NCBI RefSeq assembly: GCF_046297895.1
Contig: NZ_JBKBHC010000008.1
Span: 124,001-188,000, forward strand
DNA: 64,000 bases
Direction of reading: 5' to 3'
DNA from: Ferrovibrio sp046297895
Lineage (GTDB): Bacteria > Pseudomonadota > Alphaproteobacteria > Ferrovibrionales > Ferrovibrionaceae
A program made the position numbers and the translations under genes. This document shows positions 33,745 to 41,702 of the stretch, one piece after another. The notes under the pieces are model-generated. The model worked only from the letters and a program-made list of their open reading frames with translations. It had not been told where the DNA came from and did no database searches. Within the stretch, counting starts at the first letter, position 1, and each line of letters starts with the position of its first letter.

Positions 33745-35535
33745 TCAGACCAGGGCCATGCCGTCTTCGCTGACGGTGGCGTTGTTGGGGTCAGCCGGCT
33801 TGTCGTCAGCCAGGATCATCTCGTTATGCGCGGCGCCCGAGGGCACCATCGGGAAGCAATTCTCCGCCTTGTCGACAGCGACGTCCACCACCACCGGCCC
33901 GTTGATGGCGATCATCTCCTTGATGACGCCGTCCAGGTCGGCGGGGCTGGTGCAGCGCAGGCCGGTGCAATGGAAGGCCTCGGCCAGCTTGACGAAATCG
34001 GGCAGCGATTCCGAGTAGCTCTGCGAGTAGCGGCCGCCGTGCAGCAACTGCTGCCACTGGCGCACCATGCCCATATATTCGTTGTTGAGGATAAACACCT
34101 TCACCGGCAGGCGGAACTGTGCCGCCGTACCCAGTTCCTGGATGTTCATCAGGATCGAGGCCTCGCCGGCGATATCCACCACCAGCTTGTCGGGATGGCC
34201 GAGCTGCACGCCGATGGCGGCCGGCAGGCCGTAACCCATGGTGCCCAGGCCACCCGACGTCATCCAGCGGTTCGGCCGGTCGAATTTGTAGAACTGCGCG
34301 GCCCACATCTGATGCTGGCCGACCTCGGTGGTGATGAAGGTGTCGCGGTCCTTGGTCAGTTCATAAAGCCGCTGGATGGCATATTGCGGCTTGATGATCT
34401 TGTCGTCCTGCTTGAACTTCAGGCAGTCGCGCGCACGCCACTGGTCGATCTGCTGCCACCAGGCATCCAGCGCCTTCTGCTTCGGCTTGTAGCCGCCCTG
34501 CTTCCAGGCGGCGATCATCTGCTCCAGCACGCGGTAGGCATCGCCGACGATGGCGATGTCGCAATGCACCGTCTTGTTGTGCGAGGAAGGGTCGATATCG
34601 ACATGGATCTTCTTCGAGCCCGGCGAGAAGGCATTCAGGCGGCCGGTGATGCGGTCGTCGAAACGCGCGCCGATGGCGATCATCACGTCGCAATCATGCA
34701 TGGCATGATTGGCTTCCCAGGTGCCATGCATGCCCAGCATGCCGAGGAACTGCCGGTCGGTGGCGGGATAGCCGCCCAGGCCCATCAGCGTGTTGGTGAT
34801 CGGGAAGCCGGTCAGCTTGACGAAGTCGCGCAGCAGTTCGGACGCGCGCGGGCCGGCATTGATGATGCCGCCGCCGGTATAGAAGATCGGGCGTTCGGCC
34901 GCGGCCATCAGCGCCACGGCTTCCTTGATCTTGGCTTCTTCGCCGTCCACGCGGGGGCGATAGGTCTTGTGGCGGATATTGTCCTTGGCGGTGTAACGGC
35001 CCGCCGCCACCTGCACGTCCTTGGGCAGGTCGATCACCACCGGGCCGGGACGGCCATTGGTGGCAACATAGAAGGCCTCATGCACCACACGGGCGAGGTC
35101 ATCGACGTTCTTCACCAGATAGTTATGTTTGGTGCAGGGCCGTGTGATGCCGGTGGTGTCGCATTCCTGGAAAGCGTCGGTGCCGACCAGATGCGTCGCG
35201 ACCTGGCCGGTGAGGCAGATCAGCGGGATCGAATCCAGCAGCGCGTCGGTCAGGCCGGTGACGGCATTGGTGGCGCCGGGACCCGAGGTGACCAGCACCA
35301 CGCCGGGCTTGCCGGTGGAACGGGCATAGCCTTCGGCGGCGTGAACCGCGCCCTGCTCGTGGCGCACCAGGATGTGGCGAATGGCGTTCTGCTTGAACAG
35401 CGCGTCATAGATGGGAAGGACGGCGCCGCCGGGATAGCCGAATACGACCTCGACGCCCTGATCGACCAGGGCCTTGATCACGATTTCGGCGCCGCTCATC
35501 TGCTGGGTCGGCGCGGCCTGCGCTCCGGACTGCAT
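33745..35535 (-). CDS. ilvB: acetolactate synthase large (catalytic) subunit
   Basis: ThDP- and FAD-dependent enzyme joining two pyruvates (or pyruvate and 2-oxobutyrate). The 596 residues include GYPGGAVLPIYDAL with the catalytic-Glu region VRHEQGAVHAAEGYAR, GPGATNAVTGLTDALLDSIP and the ThDP motif GDxxx..N-like segment GEASILMNIQELGTA...KVFILNNEYMGMVRQWQ. The start at 35535 follows GGGGAAGAG. A promoter and a leader hairpin lie between it and miaA. ilvI is an alternative symbol. Confidence 0.96.
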   Translation of the reverse strand: MQSGAQAAPTQQMSGAEIVIKALVDQGVEVVFGYPGGAVLPIYDALFKQNAIRHILVRHEQGAVHAAEGYARSTGKPGVVLVTSGPGATNAVTGLTDALLDSIPLICLTGQVATHLVGTDAFQECDTTGITRPCTKHNYLVKNVDDLARVVHEAFYVATNGRPGPVVIDLPKDVQVAAGRYTAKDNIRHKTYRPRVDGEEAKIKEAVALMAAAERPIFYTGGGIINAGPRASELLRDFVKLTGFPITNTLMGLGGYPATDRQFLGMLGMHGTWEANHAMHDCDVMIAIGARFDDRITGRLNAFSPGSKKIHVDIDPSSHNKTVHCDIAIVGDAYRVLEQMIAAWKQGGYKPKQKALDAWWQQIDQWRARDCLKFKQDDKIIKPQYAIQRLYELTKDRDTFITTEVGQHQMWAAQFYKFDRPNRWMTSGGLGTMGYGLPAAIGVQLGHPDKLVVDIAGEASILMNIQELGTAAQFRLPVKVFILNNEYMGMVRQWQQLLHGGRYSQSYSESLPDFVKLAEAFHCTGLRCTSPADLDGVIKEMIAINGPVVVDVAVDKAENCFPMVPSGAAHNEMILADDKPADPNNATVSEDGMALV

Positions 35536-35574
35536 CACTCTTCCCCTGAAAAACCTGCTGCGGGAGACGAAAAT

Positions 35575-35599
35575 CGGCCGGAACATCCCGCTCCGGCCG
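35575..35599 (-). terminator. hairpin between miaA and ilvB: miaA terminator or ilvB leader attenuator
   Basis: On the minus strand CGGCCGGA-(9 bases)-TCCGGCCG followed by ATTTTCG. It lies 18 bp after the miaA stop and inside the transcribed leader of the putative ilvB promoter. The short T-run makes it a weak terminator at best. Confidence 0.45.
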
Positions 35600-35614
35600 T
35601 CGAAAAGCGCGCCA

Positions 35615-35643
35615 ACCTAAACGGCCCCTCCGCGCACGGTCAA
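35615..35643 (-). promoter_or_regulatory. putative ilvBHC promoter
   Basis: On the minus strand TTGACC (35643-35638), a 17-bp spacer and TTAGGT (35620-35615). It overlaps the last codons and stop of miaA and would start transcription about 70 bp before ilvB. Confidence 0.55.
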
Positions 35644-36591
35644 TAGATATCTCACAATGTTTGGAAAGATTTCTACCTCCGGGTTGAAATTTTCTTGCCC
35701 GGAAACATCATTTTCCACAACCCGGTCGGCTGAAAACTGGTGCCGGAACCAGGTGGTCTGCCGCTTGGCGTAGTGGCGGGTGTTGAGCTGGCCGCTGCGG
35801 ATCGCCTGATCCAGGCTAATTTTTCCATCAAGATATTGAATCAATTCAGGTAATCCATGGGCCTTACGGATCGGGGCATCGGCGGGCACGTCGCGGCGGC
35901 CCATGAAGGCCCGCGCCTCGTCCAGCGCGCCGGCCTCGATCATGGCCTCAAAGCGCCGGTCGATCCGGGCATAGAGCGCTGCCCGGGGTGGCCGCAACAG
36001 CAGGCGATAGACCGGATTGGGCAGAGGCGGCGCGGCCGAACCGGCCTGCCAGTCAGCCAGCGACCGCCCGGTACCCAGCCGCACCTCATAGGCCCTGACC
36101 AGCCGCTGGCTGTCGCCGGGCTTCAGCCGTTCGGCCATGGTCGGATCGATGGCCGCCAGCGCGGCATGCAGGCCGCCAGGGCCATCCTGCTCCAGACGGT
36201 GCCGCGCCTCGCTGCGGGCCTCCTCGGAGATTGGCGGCAGATCGACCAGCCCTTCGGTCAGGGCCTTCAGATACAGCCCGGTGCCGCCCAGCAGGATCGG
36301 CACCCGGCCGGCGCGGATGGCCTCGCCGATGGCCTCCAGCGCCATGTCGCGCCACAGGGCGGCCGTGCCATGCACGGCGCCATCCAGCACGCCGTAGAGC
36401 CGGTGTGGCACGCGGGCCATTTCTTCATCGGTGGGCCGGGCGGTGAGGATACGCAGGTCGCGATAGACCTGCATGCTGTCAGCATTGATCACCGTGCCGC
36501 CGATTTTCTCGGCCAGCGCCAGCCCAAGCGCCGACTTGCCGCTGGCGGTGGGGCCGGCGAGCAGGATGACGGGGGCGTGACGGGTATCCAT
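35617..36591 (-). CDS. miaA: tRNA dimethylallyltransferase
   Basis: Transfers the dimethylallyl group to A37 of tRNAs that read UNN codons. The 324 residues show the P-loop GPTASGKS at 13-20, then INADSMQVYRDLRILTARP, GGTGLYLKALTEGL and the C-terminal KRQTTWFRHQF motif typical of MiaA. It is divergent from serB with about 70 bp between starts. Confidence 0.96.
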   Translation of the reverse strand: MDTRHAPVILLAGPTASGKSALGLALAEKIGGTVINADSMQVYRDLRILTARPTDEEMARVPHRLYGVLDGAVHGTAALWRDMALEAIGEAIRAGRVPILLGGTGLYLKALTEGLVDLPPISEEARSEARHRLEQDGPGGLHAALAAIDPTMAERLKPGDSQRLVRAYEVRLGTGRSLADWQAGSAAPPLPNPVYRLLLRPPRAALYARIDRRFEAMIEAGALDEARAFMGRRDVPADAPIRKAHGLPELIQYLDGKISLDQAIRSGQLNTRHYAKRQTTWFRHQFSADRVVENDVSGQENFNPEVEIFPNIVRYLLTVRGGAV

Positions 36592-36662
36592 GGCGACGGG
36601 ATGCAGGACAGGGGCATTCAGGGCGGGTTGCGCCGCCCCTTCTACAGCCCTAGAACAGGCGG

Positions 36663-37559
36663 ATGCAAAACATTCTCACCCTGATCACCGCGCCCCACAA
36701 TGCCGTGCTGACGCCCCGGGTGGCGAATGCCGTGCGCGACGCCCTCGCCCTGGCCCGCGGCAAGGTCGGCCCGGCCGACTGGCTGGAACCCGGGATCGCC
36801 TGCGACATCCCCTTCGACAACGTGGCGCCCGACGAGGCCGCCAAGGCCGCCCGCACCGCCCTGCGCGCCACGCCGGTGGATGTGCTGGTGCTCAAACCCG
36901 AAAACCGGCGCAAGAAGGCGCTGGTGGCTGACATGGAATCGACCATCATCCGCAACGAGATGCTGGACGAGATCGCCTTCCTCGCCGATATCGGCGACCG
37001 CGTGGCCGAAATCACCCGCCGCGCCATGAACGGCGAGCTCGATTTCTACGAGGCGATCCGCGAACGCGTCAGCCTGCTGAAGGGCCAGCCGGCCAGCCTG
37101 CTCGACAAGGCCGCCGAACGCATCAAGCTGATGCCCGGCGCCGCCGCGCTGGTGGCGACGCTGAAACAGAATGGCGTGCATTGCGCCCTGGTTTCGGGCG
37201 GCTTCGATTACTACACGCAGTCGATTGCCCAGCAGCTTGGTTTCGACGAGCAGCAGGCCAATCACCTGATCCTGGAAAACGACGCCATCGCCGGCATCCG
37301 TGAACCCATTCTCGGCCGCGAGGCCAAGCTGGAAGCCCTGCAGCGCGTGGCGCGCGAGAAGGGCATCGGCGTGGAGGATTGCATCGCGGTGGGCGACGGC
37401 GCCAACGACCTTGCCATGCTGGACGCGGCGGGTCTGGGCATCGCCTTCCACGCCAAGCCGAAGGTGCAGGAAGCAGCAAAGTTCAACATCCGCCACGGCG
37501 ACCTCACCGCGCTGCTTTACGCGCAGGGCTATCGCCGCGACGAGATTTTCGGGCGCTGA
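36663..37559 (+). CDS. serB: phosphoserine phosphatase
   Basis: HAD-superfamily enzyme for the last step of serine synthesis. The 298 residues have an N-terminal ACT-like region (1 to about 80) and the HAD core. The nucleophile motif is DMEST with Asp90, so the second, acid/base residue is Glu92 in place of the usual Asp. Then come NEMLDEIAFLADIGDRVAEITRRAMNGELDF, the SGGFDYYT motif II and GDGANDLAML motif III. It runs convergent towards the hydroxybutyrate dehydrogenase gene. Confidence 0.93.
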   Translation: MQNILTLITAPHNAVLTPRVANAVRDALALARGKVGPADWLEPGIACDIPFDNVAPDEAAKAARTALRATPVDVLVLKPENRRKKALVADMESTIIRNEMLDEIAFLADIGDRVAEITRRAMNGELDFYEAIRERVSLLKGQPASLLDKAAERIKLMPGAAALVATLKQNGVHCALVSGGFDYYTQSIAQQLGFDEQQANHLILENDAIAGIREPILGREAKLEALQRVAREKGIGVEDCIAVGDGANDLAMLDAAGLGIAFHAKPKVQEAAKFNIRHGDLTALLYAQGYRRDEIFGR

Positions 37560-37562
37560 GCG

Positions 37563-37623
37563 TTAACGCGCGATCCAGCCGCCATCGCCACCGCCCGCTT
37601 CAGCGGGCGGTCCAGCCGCCATC
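37563..37623. repeat. duplicated 3' end of the hydroxybutyrate dehydrogenase gene
   Basis: On the minus strand 37623-37600 encodes DGGWTAR-stop, the end of the gene. Thirteen bases later, 37586-37563 encodes DGGWIAR-stop in another frame. The copies share GATGGCGGCTGGA and similar ends. Confidence 0.75.
37591..37610. terminator. hairpin across the stop codon between serB and the hydroxybutyrate dehydrogenase gene
   Basis: CCGCCCGC-TTCA-GCGGGCGG: an 8-bp perfect stem whose loop contains the stop of the minus-strand gene. It may end both convergent transcripts, although no T-run follows. Confidence 0.4.
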
Positions 37624-38382
37624 GATGGCAATAGCCGTGCCGGTGATCGATTTCGCCATCTCGCCGCACAGGAACAGGGCGAGCGCCGCCACTTCCTCGA
37701 TCTCGATGAAGCGCTTGTTCGGCTGCGAGGCCAGGATCACCTCGCGCACCACGCGGTCGCGCGGCATGTTATGCACCTTGGCCTGATCCTCGATCTGGCC
37801 TTCCACCAGCGGCGTGCGCACATAGCCCGGGCAGATCGCGTTCACCGTGATGTTGGTCTCGGCCACTTCCAGCGCGACCGACTTGGTGAAGCCGATCTGG
37901 CCATGCTTGGCCGACACATAGGCCGACTTGAACGGCGAAGCCACCAGGCCATGGGCCGAGACCAAGTTGATCACCCGGCCCCAGTTCTTCTGCTTCATGC
38001 CTGGCAGGGCCGCCTTGGTGGCGTGGAAAGTGGAATTCAGGATGATGTTCTGGATCGCATGCCACTTGGCCTCGGGGAATTCATCCACCGCCGAGACGAA
38101 CTGGATGCCGGCATTGTTGACCAGGATGTCGACGCCGCCGAAGGCATCCTCGGCCTTTTTCACATGGGCGGCGACGGCCGCACCGTCGGACATATCGGCG
38201 CCGTCATAGAGCACCTTCACGCCGGTTTCGGCAGCCAGCCCGGCGCGGATCTTCTCGATGGCGGCCGCGTCGCCGAAGCCGTTCAGCATCACGTTGACGC
38301 CCTGCCCGGCCAGCGCCCGGGCGATCCCAAGGCCGATGCCGCTGGTGGAACCTGTGACGACAGCGGACTTGCCTTTCAGCAT
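37600..38382 (-). CDS. bdhA: 3-hydroxybutyrate dehydrogenase (SDR)
   Basis: Classical SDR that interconverts (R)-3-hydroxybutyrate and acetoacetate with NAD, part of polyhydroxybutyrate or ketone-body use. The 260 residues have TGSTSGIG at 10-17, NNAG at 89-92, catalytic Ser142, Tyr155 and Lys159 (SAYVSAKHG), and end IDGGWTAR, the ending typical of this subfamily. The ATG at 38382 is the conserved start. Its last codons and stop are duplicated just downstream. Confidence 0.92.
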   Translation of the reverse strand: MLKGKSAVVTGSTSGIGLGIARALAGQGVNVMLNGFGDAAAIEKIRAGLAAETGVKVLYDGADMSDGAAVAAHVKKAEDAFGGVDILVNNAGIQFVSAVDEFPEAKWHAIQNIILNSTFHATKAALPGMKQKNWGRVINLVSAHGLVASPFKSAYVSAKHGQIGFTKSVALEVAETNITVNAICPGYVRTPLVEGQIEDQAKVHNMPRDRVVREVILASQPNKRFIEIEEVAALALFLCGEMAKSITGTAIAIDGGWTAR

Positions 38383-38558
38383 GGCGCGACCTTTCTTTAA
38401 GGGAGGCGGAAACCGGCCGGAGCCTAGCGGAAAAGGCCGGGTCCTGCCTAGCGCCGGGGCCCGTTTGGCCACCGCTTAGGCCCCTGAGCCTTGCACCCCC
38501 TCCCACCCCGTGGGCAGAATGTGACCATGAGTCGTAAGCCTGCAAGGAACCTTCCGGC

Positions 38559-39185
38559 ATGATGAATCGCATTACTCACCTGGACGACGAGCCCGACCAG
38601 CCGGAAAAGAACGGCGACGCCGAGGCCAAGGCGAAGGACAAGTCGCCCGGTATCGAGGAGCGGCTGTTCAAGGCCCGCACCATCCTGATCTATGGCGGCA
38701 TCGACCAGAAACTGGCCAAGGAAGTCTCGGCCCGCCTGCTGGCCCTGCAGGCCGCCGGCGACGAACCGATCACCATCTTCATCAACAGCCAGGGCGGCCA
38801 CGTCGAATCCGGCGACACGATCTACGACATGATCAAGTTCGTGAAGCCCGAGGTGCGCGTGGTGGGCACCGGCTGGGTCGCCTCGGCCGGTGCGCTGATC
38901 TATGCCGCAGCCAAGAAGGAAAACCGTTTCTCGCTGCCCAACACCCGCTTCCTGCTGCACCAGCCGTCAGGCGGCGCCGGCGGCACGGCCTCGGACGTGG
39001 CGATCCAGGCCAAGGAAATCATCCGCATGCGCAAGCGGCTGAACGAGATCTTCGCCCGGGAGACCGGCCAGCCGATCGAGCGGATCGAAAAGGATACCGA
39101 CCGCGACTACTGGATGAGCGCGGAGCAGGCCGTGGAATACGGCCTGGTCGGCAAGATCGTGCAGAACGCGGCCGAGATCGGCTGA
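38559..39185 (+). CDS. ATP-dependent Clp protease proteolytic subunit (ClpP family)
   Basis: Serine protease subunit. The 208 residues have an acidic/basic N-terminal extension of about 35 residues and then the ClpP fold. The triad is Ser109, His134 and Asp183, with exactly the 25 and 49 residue spacings of E. coli ClpP. The serine site reads GWVASAGALIY where main ClpPs have GQAASMGA, and IVRMRKR..is replaced by IIRMRKRLNEIF. This is therefore probably an accessory ClpP paralogue. No clpX or lon follows, unlike the usual clpP-clpX-lon order. Confidence 0.88.
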   Translation: MMNRITHLDDEPDQPEKNGDAEAKAKDKSPGIEERLFKARTILIYGGIDQKLAKEVSARLLALQAAGDEPITIFINSQGGHVESGDTIYDMIKFVKPEVRVVGTGWVASAGALIYAAAKKENRFSLPNTRFLLHQPSGGAGGTASDVAIQAKEIIRMRKRLNEIFARETGQPIERIEKDTDRDYWMSAEQAVEYGLVGKIVQNAAEIG

Positions 39186-39208
39186 ACGTCACATAGACTG
39201 AAATGAAA

Positions 39209-39235
39209 AGGCCGGCTGAGAAGCCGGCCTTTTTT
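39209..39235. terminator. bidirectional terminator between the clpP-family gene and degP
   Basis: AGGCCGGCT-GAGA-AGCCGGCCT with an A-run on the left and TTTTT on the right, so it can end transcripts from both sides. Confidence 0.85.
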
Positions 39236-39252
39236 GTTGGCTGCGACACCTT

Positions 39253-40755
39253 TTACGACTTCAGGGGCACCGGCACGAAGCGGGGCTCGCCGCCGCGCTG
39301 GATCTGCAGCAGGGCAACCTTGCGCTTGGCATCCTTCAGGGCTTTCAGCATCTCGACGGCATCGTCGGGATTGCGCACTTCCGACTGGGCCATCTCGATG
39401 ATCACGTCGCCAACCCGCACGTCGCGCTTGGCAGCCGGCCCCTCCGGATCGACATCGGTGACCACGACGCCCTTTACGTCATCCTTGATGTCGTGTTTCT
39501 GGCGCAGTTCCTTGCTCAGCGGCGCAACCCGCAGGCCCAGATCCGCCAGTTCGGTTTCGTTGCGGCCCGGCTTGGCACGATTGGGGTCGGCCTTCTGGCT
39601 GTTCTCGGCCTTGGCCGAGGCCAGGGCAGCTTCAAGTTCGCCGAGCGTAGCCTTCACGGTCTGCCGCTTACCCTTGCGGACAATGTCGACATTCACGGTC
39701 TTGCCGACCGGCGTCTCCGCCACGCTGCGGGTCAGCGCGTTGGTGGTGGCGATCGCCTTGCCGTCGAAGCTGACGATCACGTCGCCGGAATCGATGCCGG
39801 CCTTCTGGGCCGGGCCGCCCGGAACGACCTTGGCGACCAGAGCGCCGCGCGCCTGCTGCAGGCCGAGCGCCTCCACCATTTCGTCGGTGACCGACTGGAT
39901 CTGCACGCCGAGCCAGCCGCGCTTGGTGCGGCCGAATTCGATCAGTTGCTGCACCACCGGCTTCGCCAGGTTCGCCGGCACGGCAAAGCCGATGCCGATG
40001 GAGCCGCCCGTCTGGGAGAAGATCGCGGTGTTGATGCCGATCACGTTGCCGTTCTTGTCGAACAGCGGACCGCCAGAATTGCCCTTGTTGATCGAGGCAT
40101 CGGTCTGCAGAAAGTCGTCGTAGCGGCCGGCGTTGATGTCTCGGCCGCGGGCGGAAACGATGCCGGCCGTCACGGTGCCGCCAAGCCCGAAGGGGTTGCC
40201 GATCGCCAGCGTCCATTCGCCGACGCGTATCTTGTCGGAATCGCCCCACTGTACGGCGCTGAGTTGACGACCGTTCTTGGGCTCGACCTTCAGCACGGCG
40301 ATGTCGATTTCCGGATCGCGGCCGACCACCTTGGCTTCCAGTTCGGTGTTGTCATGCAGGATAACGCGGACCTGGTCGGCTTCGGCGATCACATGGTTGT
40401 TGGTGACCACGTAGCCCCGCACATCGACGATGAAGCCCGAGCCCAGCGATGAGACCTGACGCGGCGGCCGGTTACCCTCGCCCCGCTGCTGACGCTCGAA
40501 AAATTCCTTGAAGAAATCCTCGAATGGAGAGCCAGGCGGGAATTGCGGCATGCCTTCCGGCAGGCTGCCGCGATTTTGCACCGTCTGGGTGGTTGAGATG
40601 TTCACCACCGATGGCAGCAGGCGTTCGGCCAGATCGGCAAAGTCGCCTTCCGGCGCCCGCGCCTGAACCGCGCCTACAAATCCAACAACGACAAACAACG
40701 CCGCCGCCAGCGCCGTGCCGGCGCGGGTCAGGCGGGTGTGCAACATGGCAGTCAT
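39253..40755 (-). CDS. degP: periplasmic serine protease DegP/HtrA-like (Do)
   Basis: Envelope quality-control protease and chaperone. The 500 residues start with a signal peptide (about 1-33, cleavage near VQARA), then the trypsin-like domain with His121, Asp151 and Ser227 (GNSGGP), and two PDZ domains (about 285-375 and 400-495). The ATG at 40755 follows GGAGG. It is the third gene of hflK-hflC-degP, 43 bp after hflC, a common arrangement in alphaproteobacteria. MucD or DegQ would be alternative names. Confidence 0.93.
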   Translation of the reverse strand: MTAMLHTRLTRAGTALAAALFVVVGFVGAVQARAPEGDFADLAERLLPSVVNISTTQTVQNRGSLPEGMPQFPPGSPFEDFFKEFFERQQRGEGNRPPRQVSSLGSGFIVDVRGYVVTNNHVIAEADQVRVILHDNTELEAKVVGRDPEIDIAVLKVEPKNGRQLSAVQWGDSDKIRVGEWTLAIGNPFGLGGTVTAGIVSARGRDINAGRYDDFLQTDASINKGNSGGPLFDKNGNVIGINTAIFSQTGGSIGIGFAVPANLAKPVVQQLIEFGRTKRGWLGVQIQSVTDEMVEALGLQQARGALVAKVVPGGPAQKAGIDSGDVIVSFDGKAIATTNALTRSVAETPVGKTVNVDIVRKGKRQTVKATLGELEAALASAKAENSQKADPNRAKPGRNETELADLGLRVAPLSKELRQKHDIKDDVKGVVVTDVDPEGPAAKRDVRVGDVIIEMAQSEVRNPDDAVEMLKALKDAKRKVALLQIQRGGEPRFVPVPLKS

Positions 40756-40798
40756 GACCTTACCTCCACGCCGCCCACGGCGGCGATCGCAATCAGCC

Positions 40799-41689
40799 CT
40801 AACGCTGGGCCGGCCGGCGGGCCGTGCCGGTCGGGCTTTCGAAATAGCGGAAGAACTCGGAATCCGGCGACAGTACCATGGTGGTGTCGCCCTGCTGCAG
40901 GGCCTTGGTATAGGCCTGGAGCGAGCGGTAGAAGCCGTAGAATTCCGGATCCTTGTTTGCCGCCTCGGCGAAAATCTTGGTCCGCTCGGCGTCGCCTTCA
41001 CCGCGCAGGATTTCCGAGCGGCGACGGGCATCGGCCAGCAGGATCGTGCGCTGGCGTTCAGCCTCGGCGCGGATTCTCTCGGCCAACTCGAAACCCGTGG
41101 CGCGCTGCTCATTGGCCTCGCGCTGCCGTTCGGTCTGCATGCGGCGGAAAATCGCCTGTCCGATCGTATCCGGGAAATCGGCGCGCTTGATGCGCACGTC
41201 AACCAGCTCGATGCCCAGGCGACGGGAGTCTTCCTGCAGCGTGGCCGTCACCTGCTGCATCGCCGAGGGGCGATCGCCCGAGATGATGCTGGTGGCATCC
41301 AGCTTGCCGAAGGCGCCGCGGAAGGCATTGGCCACGCTGGGCGCCAGACGGCCGCGCAGGCCAAGCTCGTTACGGACGGTCTGATAGAACAGCAGGGGGT
41401 TGGTGATGCGATAGCGCACGAAGCTGTCGACCACCAGGCGGCGCTGGTCGGTGGTGAGGATTTCTTCCGGCTGGGCATCGAGGCCGAGGATGCGCTTGTC
41501 GAAATAGACCACATCCTGGATCAGCGGAATCTTGACGTTCAGACCCGGCTCGGTGATCACCCGGCGCGGATCGCCGAACTGCACCACCAGGGCCTGCTGG
41601 GCCTGATGCACGGTGAAGAGGGAGGCCTTGACCAGGAAGCCGGCCGCCACGACGGCAGCGACGATAACGGTGAGGAGCGTGCGGTTCAT
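40799..41689 (-). CDS. hflC: HflC, SPFH-domain regulator of FtsH
   Basis: Membrane-anchored SPFH protein that with HflK forms a cage around the FtsH protease in the periplasm. The 296 residues have one N-terminal span (about 5-22) and the HflC patterns VVQFGDPRRVITEPGLNVKIPLIQDVVYFDKR and IKRADFPDTIGQAIFRRMQTERQREANEQRATG. The ATG at 41689 follows GAGGAGG, overlapping the hflK stop region. Confidence 0.96.
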   Translation of the reverse strand: MNRTLLTVIVAAVVAAGFLVKASLFTVHQAQQALVVQFGDPRRVITEPGLNVKIPLIQDVVYFDKRILGLDAQPEEILTTDQRRLVVDSFVRYRITNPLLFYQTVRNELGLRGRLAPSVANAFRGAFGKLDATSIISGDRPSAMQQVTATLQEDSRRLGIELVDVRIKRADFPDTIGQAIFRRMQTERQREANEQRATGFELAERIRAEAERQRTILLADARRRSEILRGEGDAERTKIFAEAANKDPEFYGFYRSLQAYTKALQQGDTTMVLSPDSEFFRYFESPTGTARRPAQR

Positions 41690-41702
41690 GATGGAATCCT
41701 CC

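Noticed and set aside
33646..35646. 666-residue plus-strand frame opposite ilvB
   Set aside because: Antisense to ilvB, whose catalytic motifs are complete.
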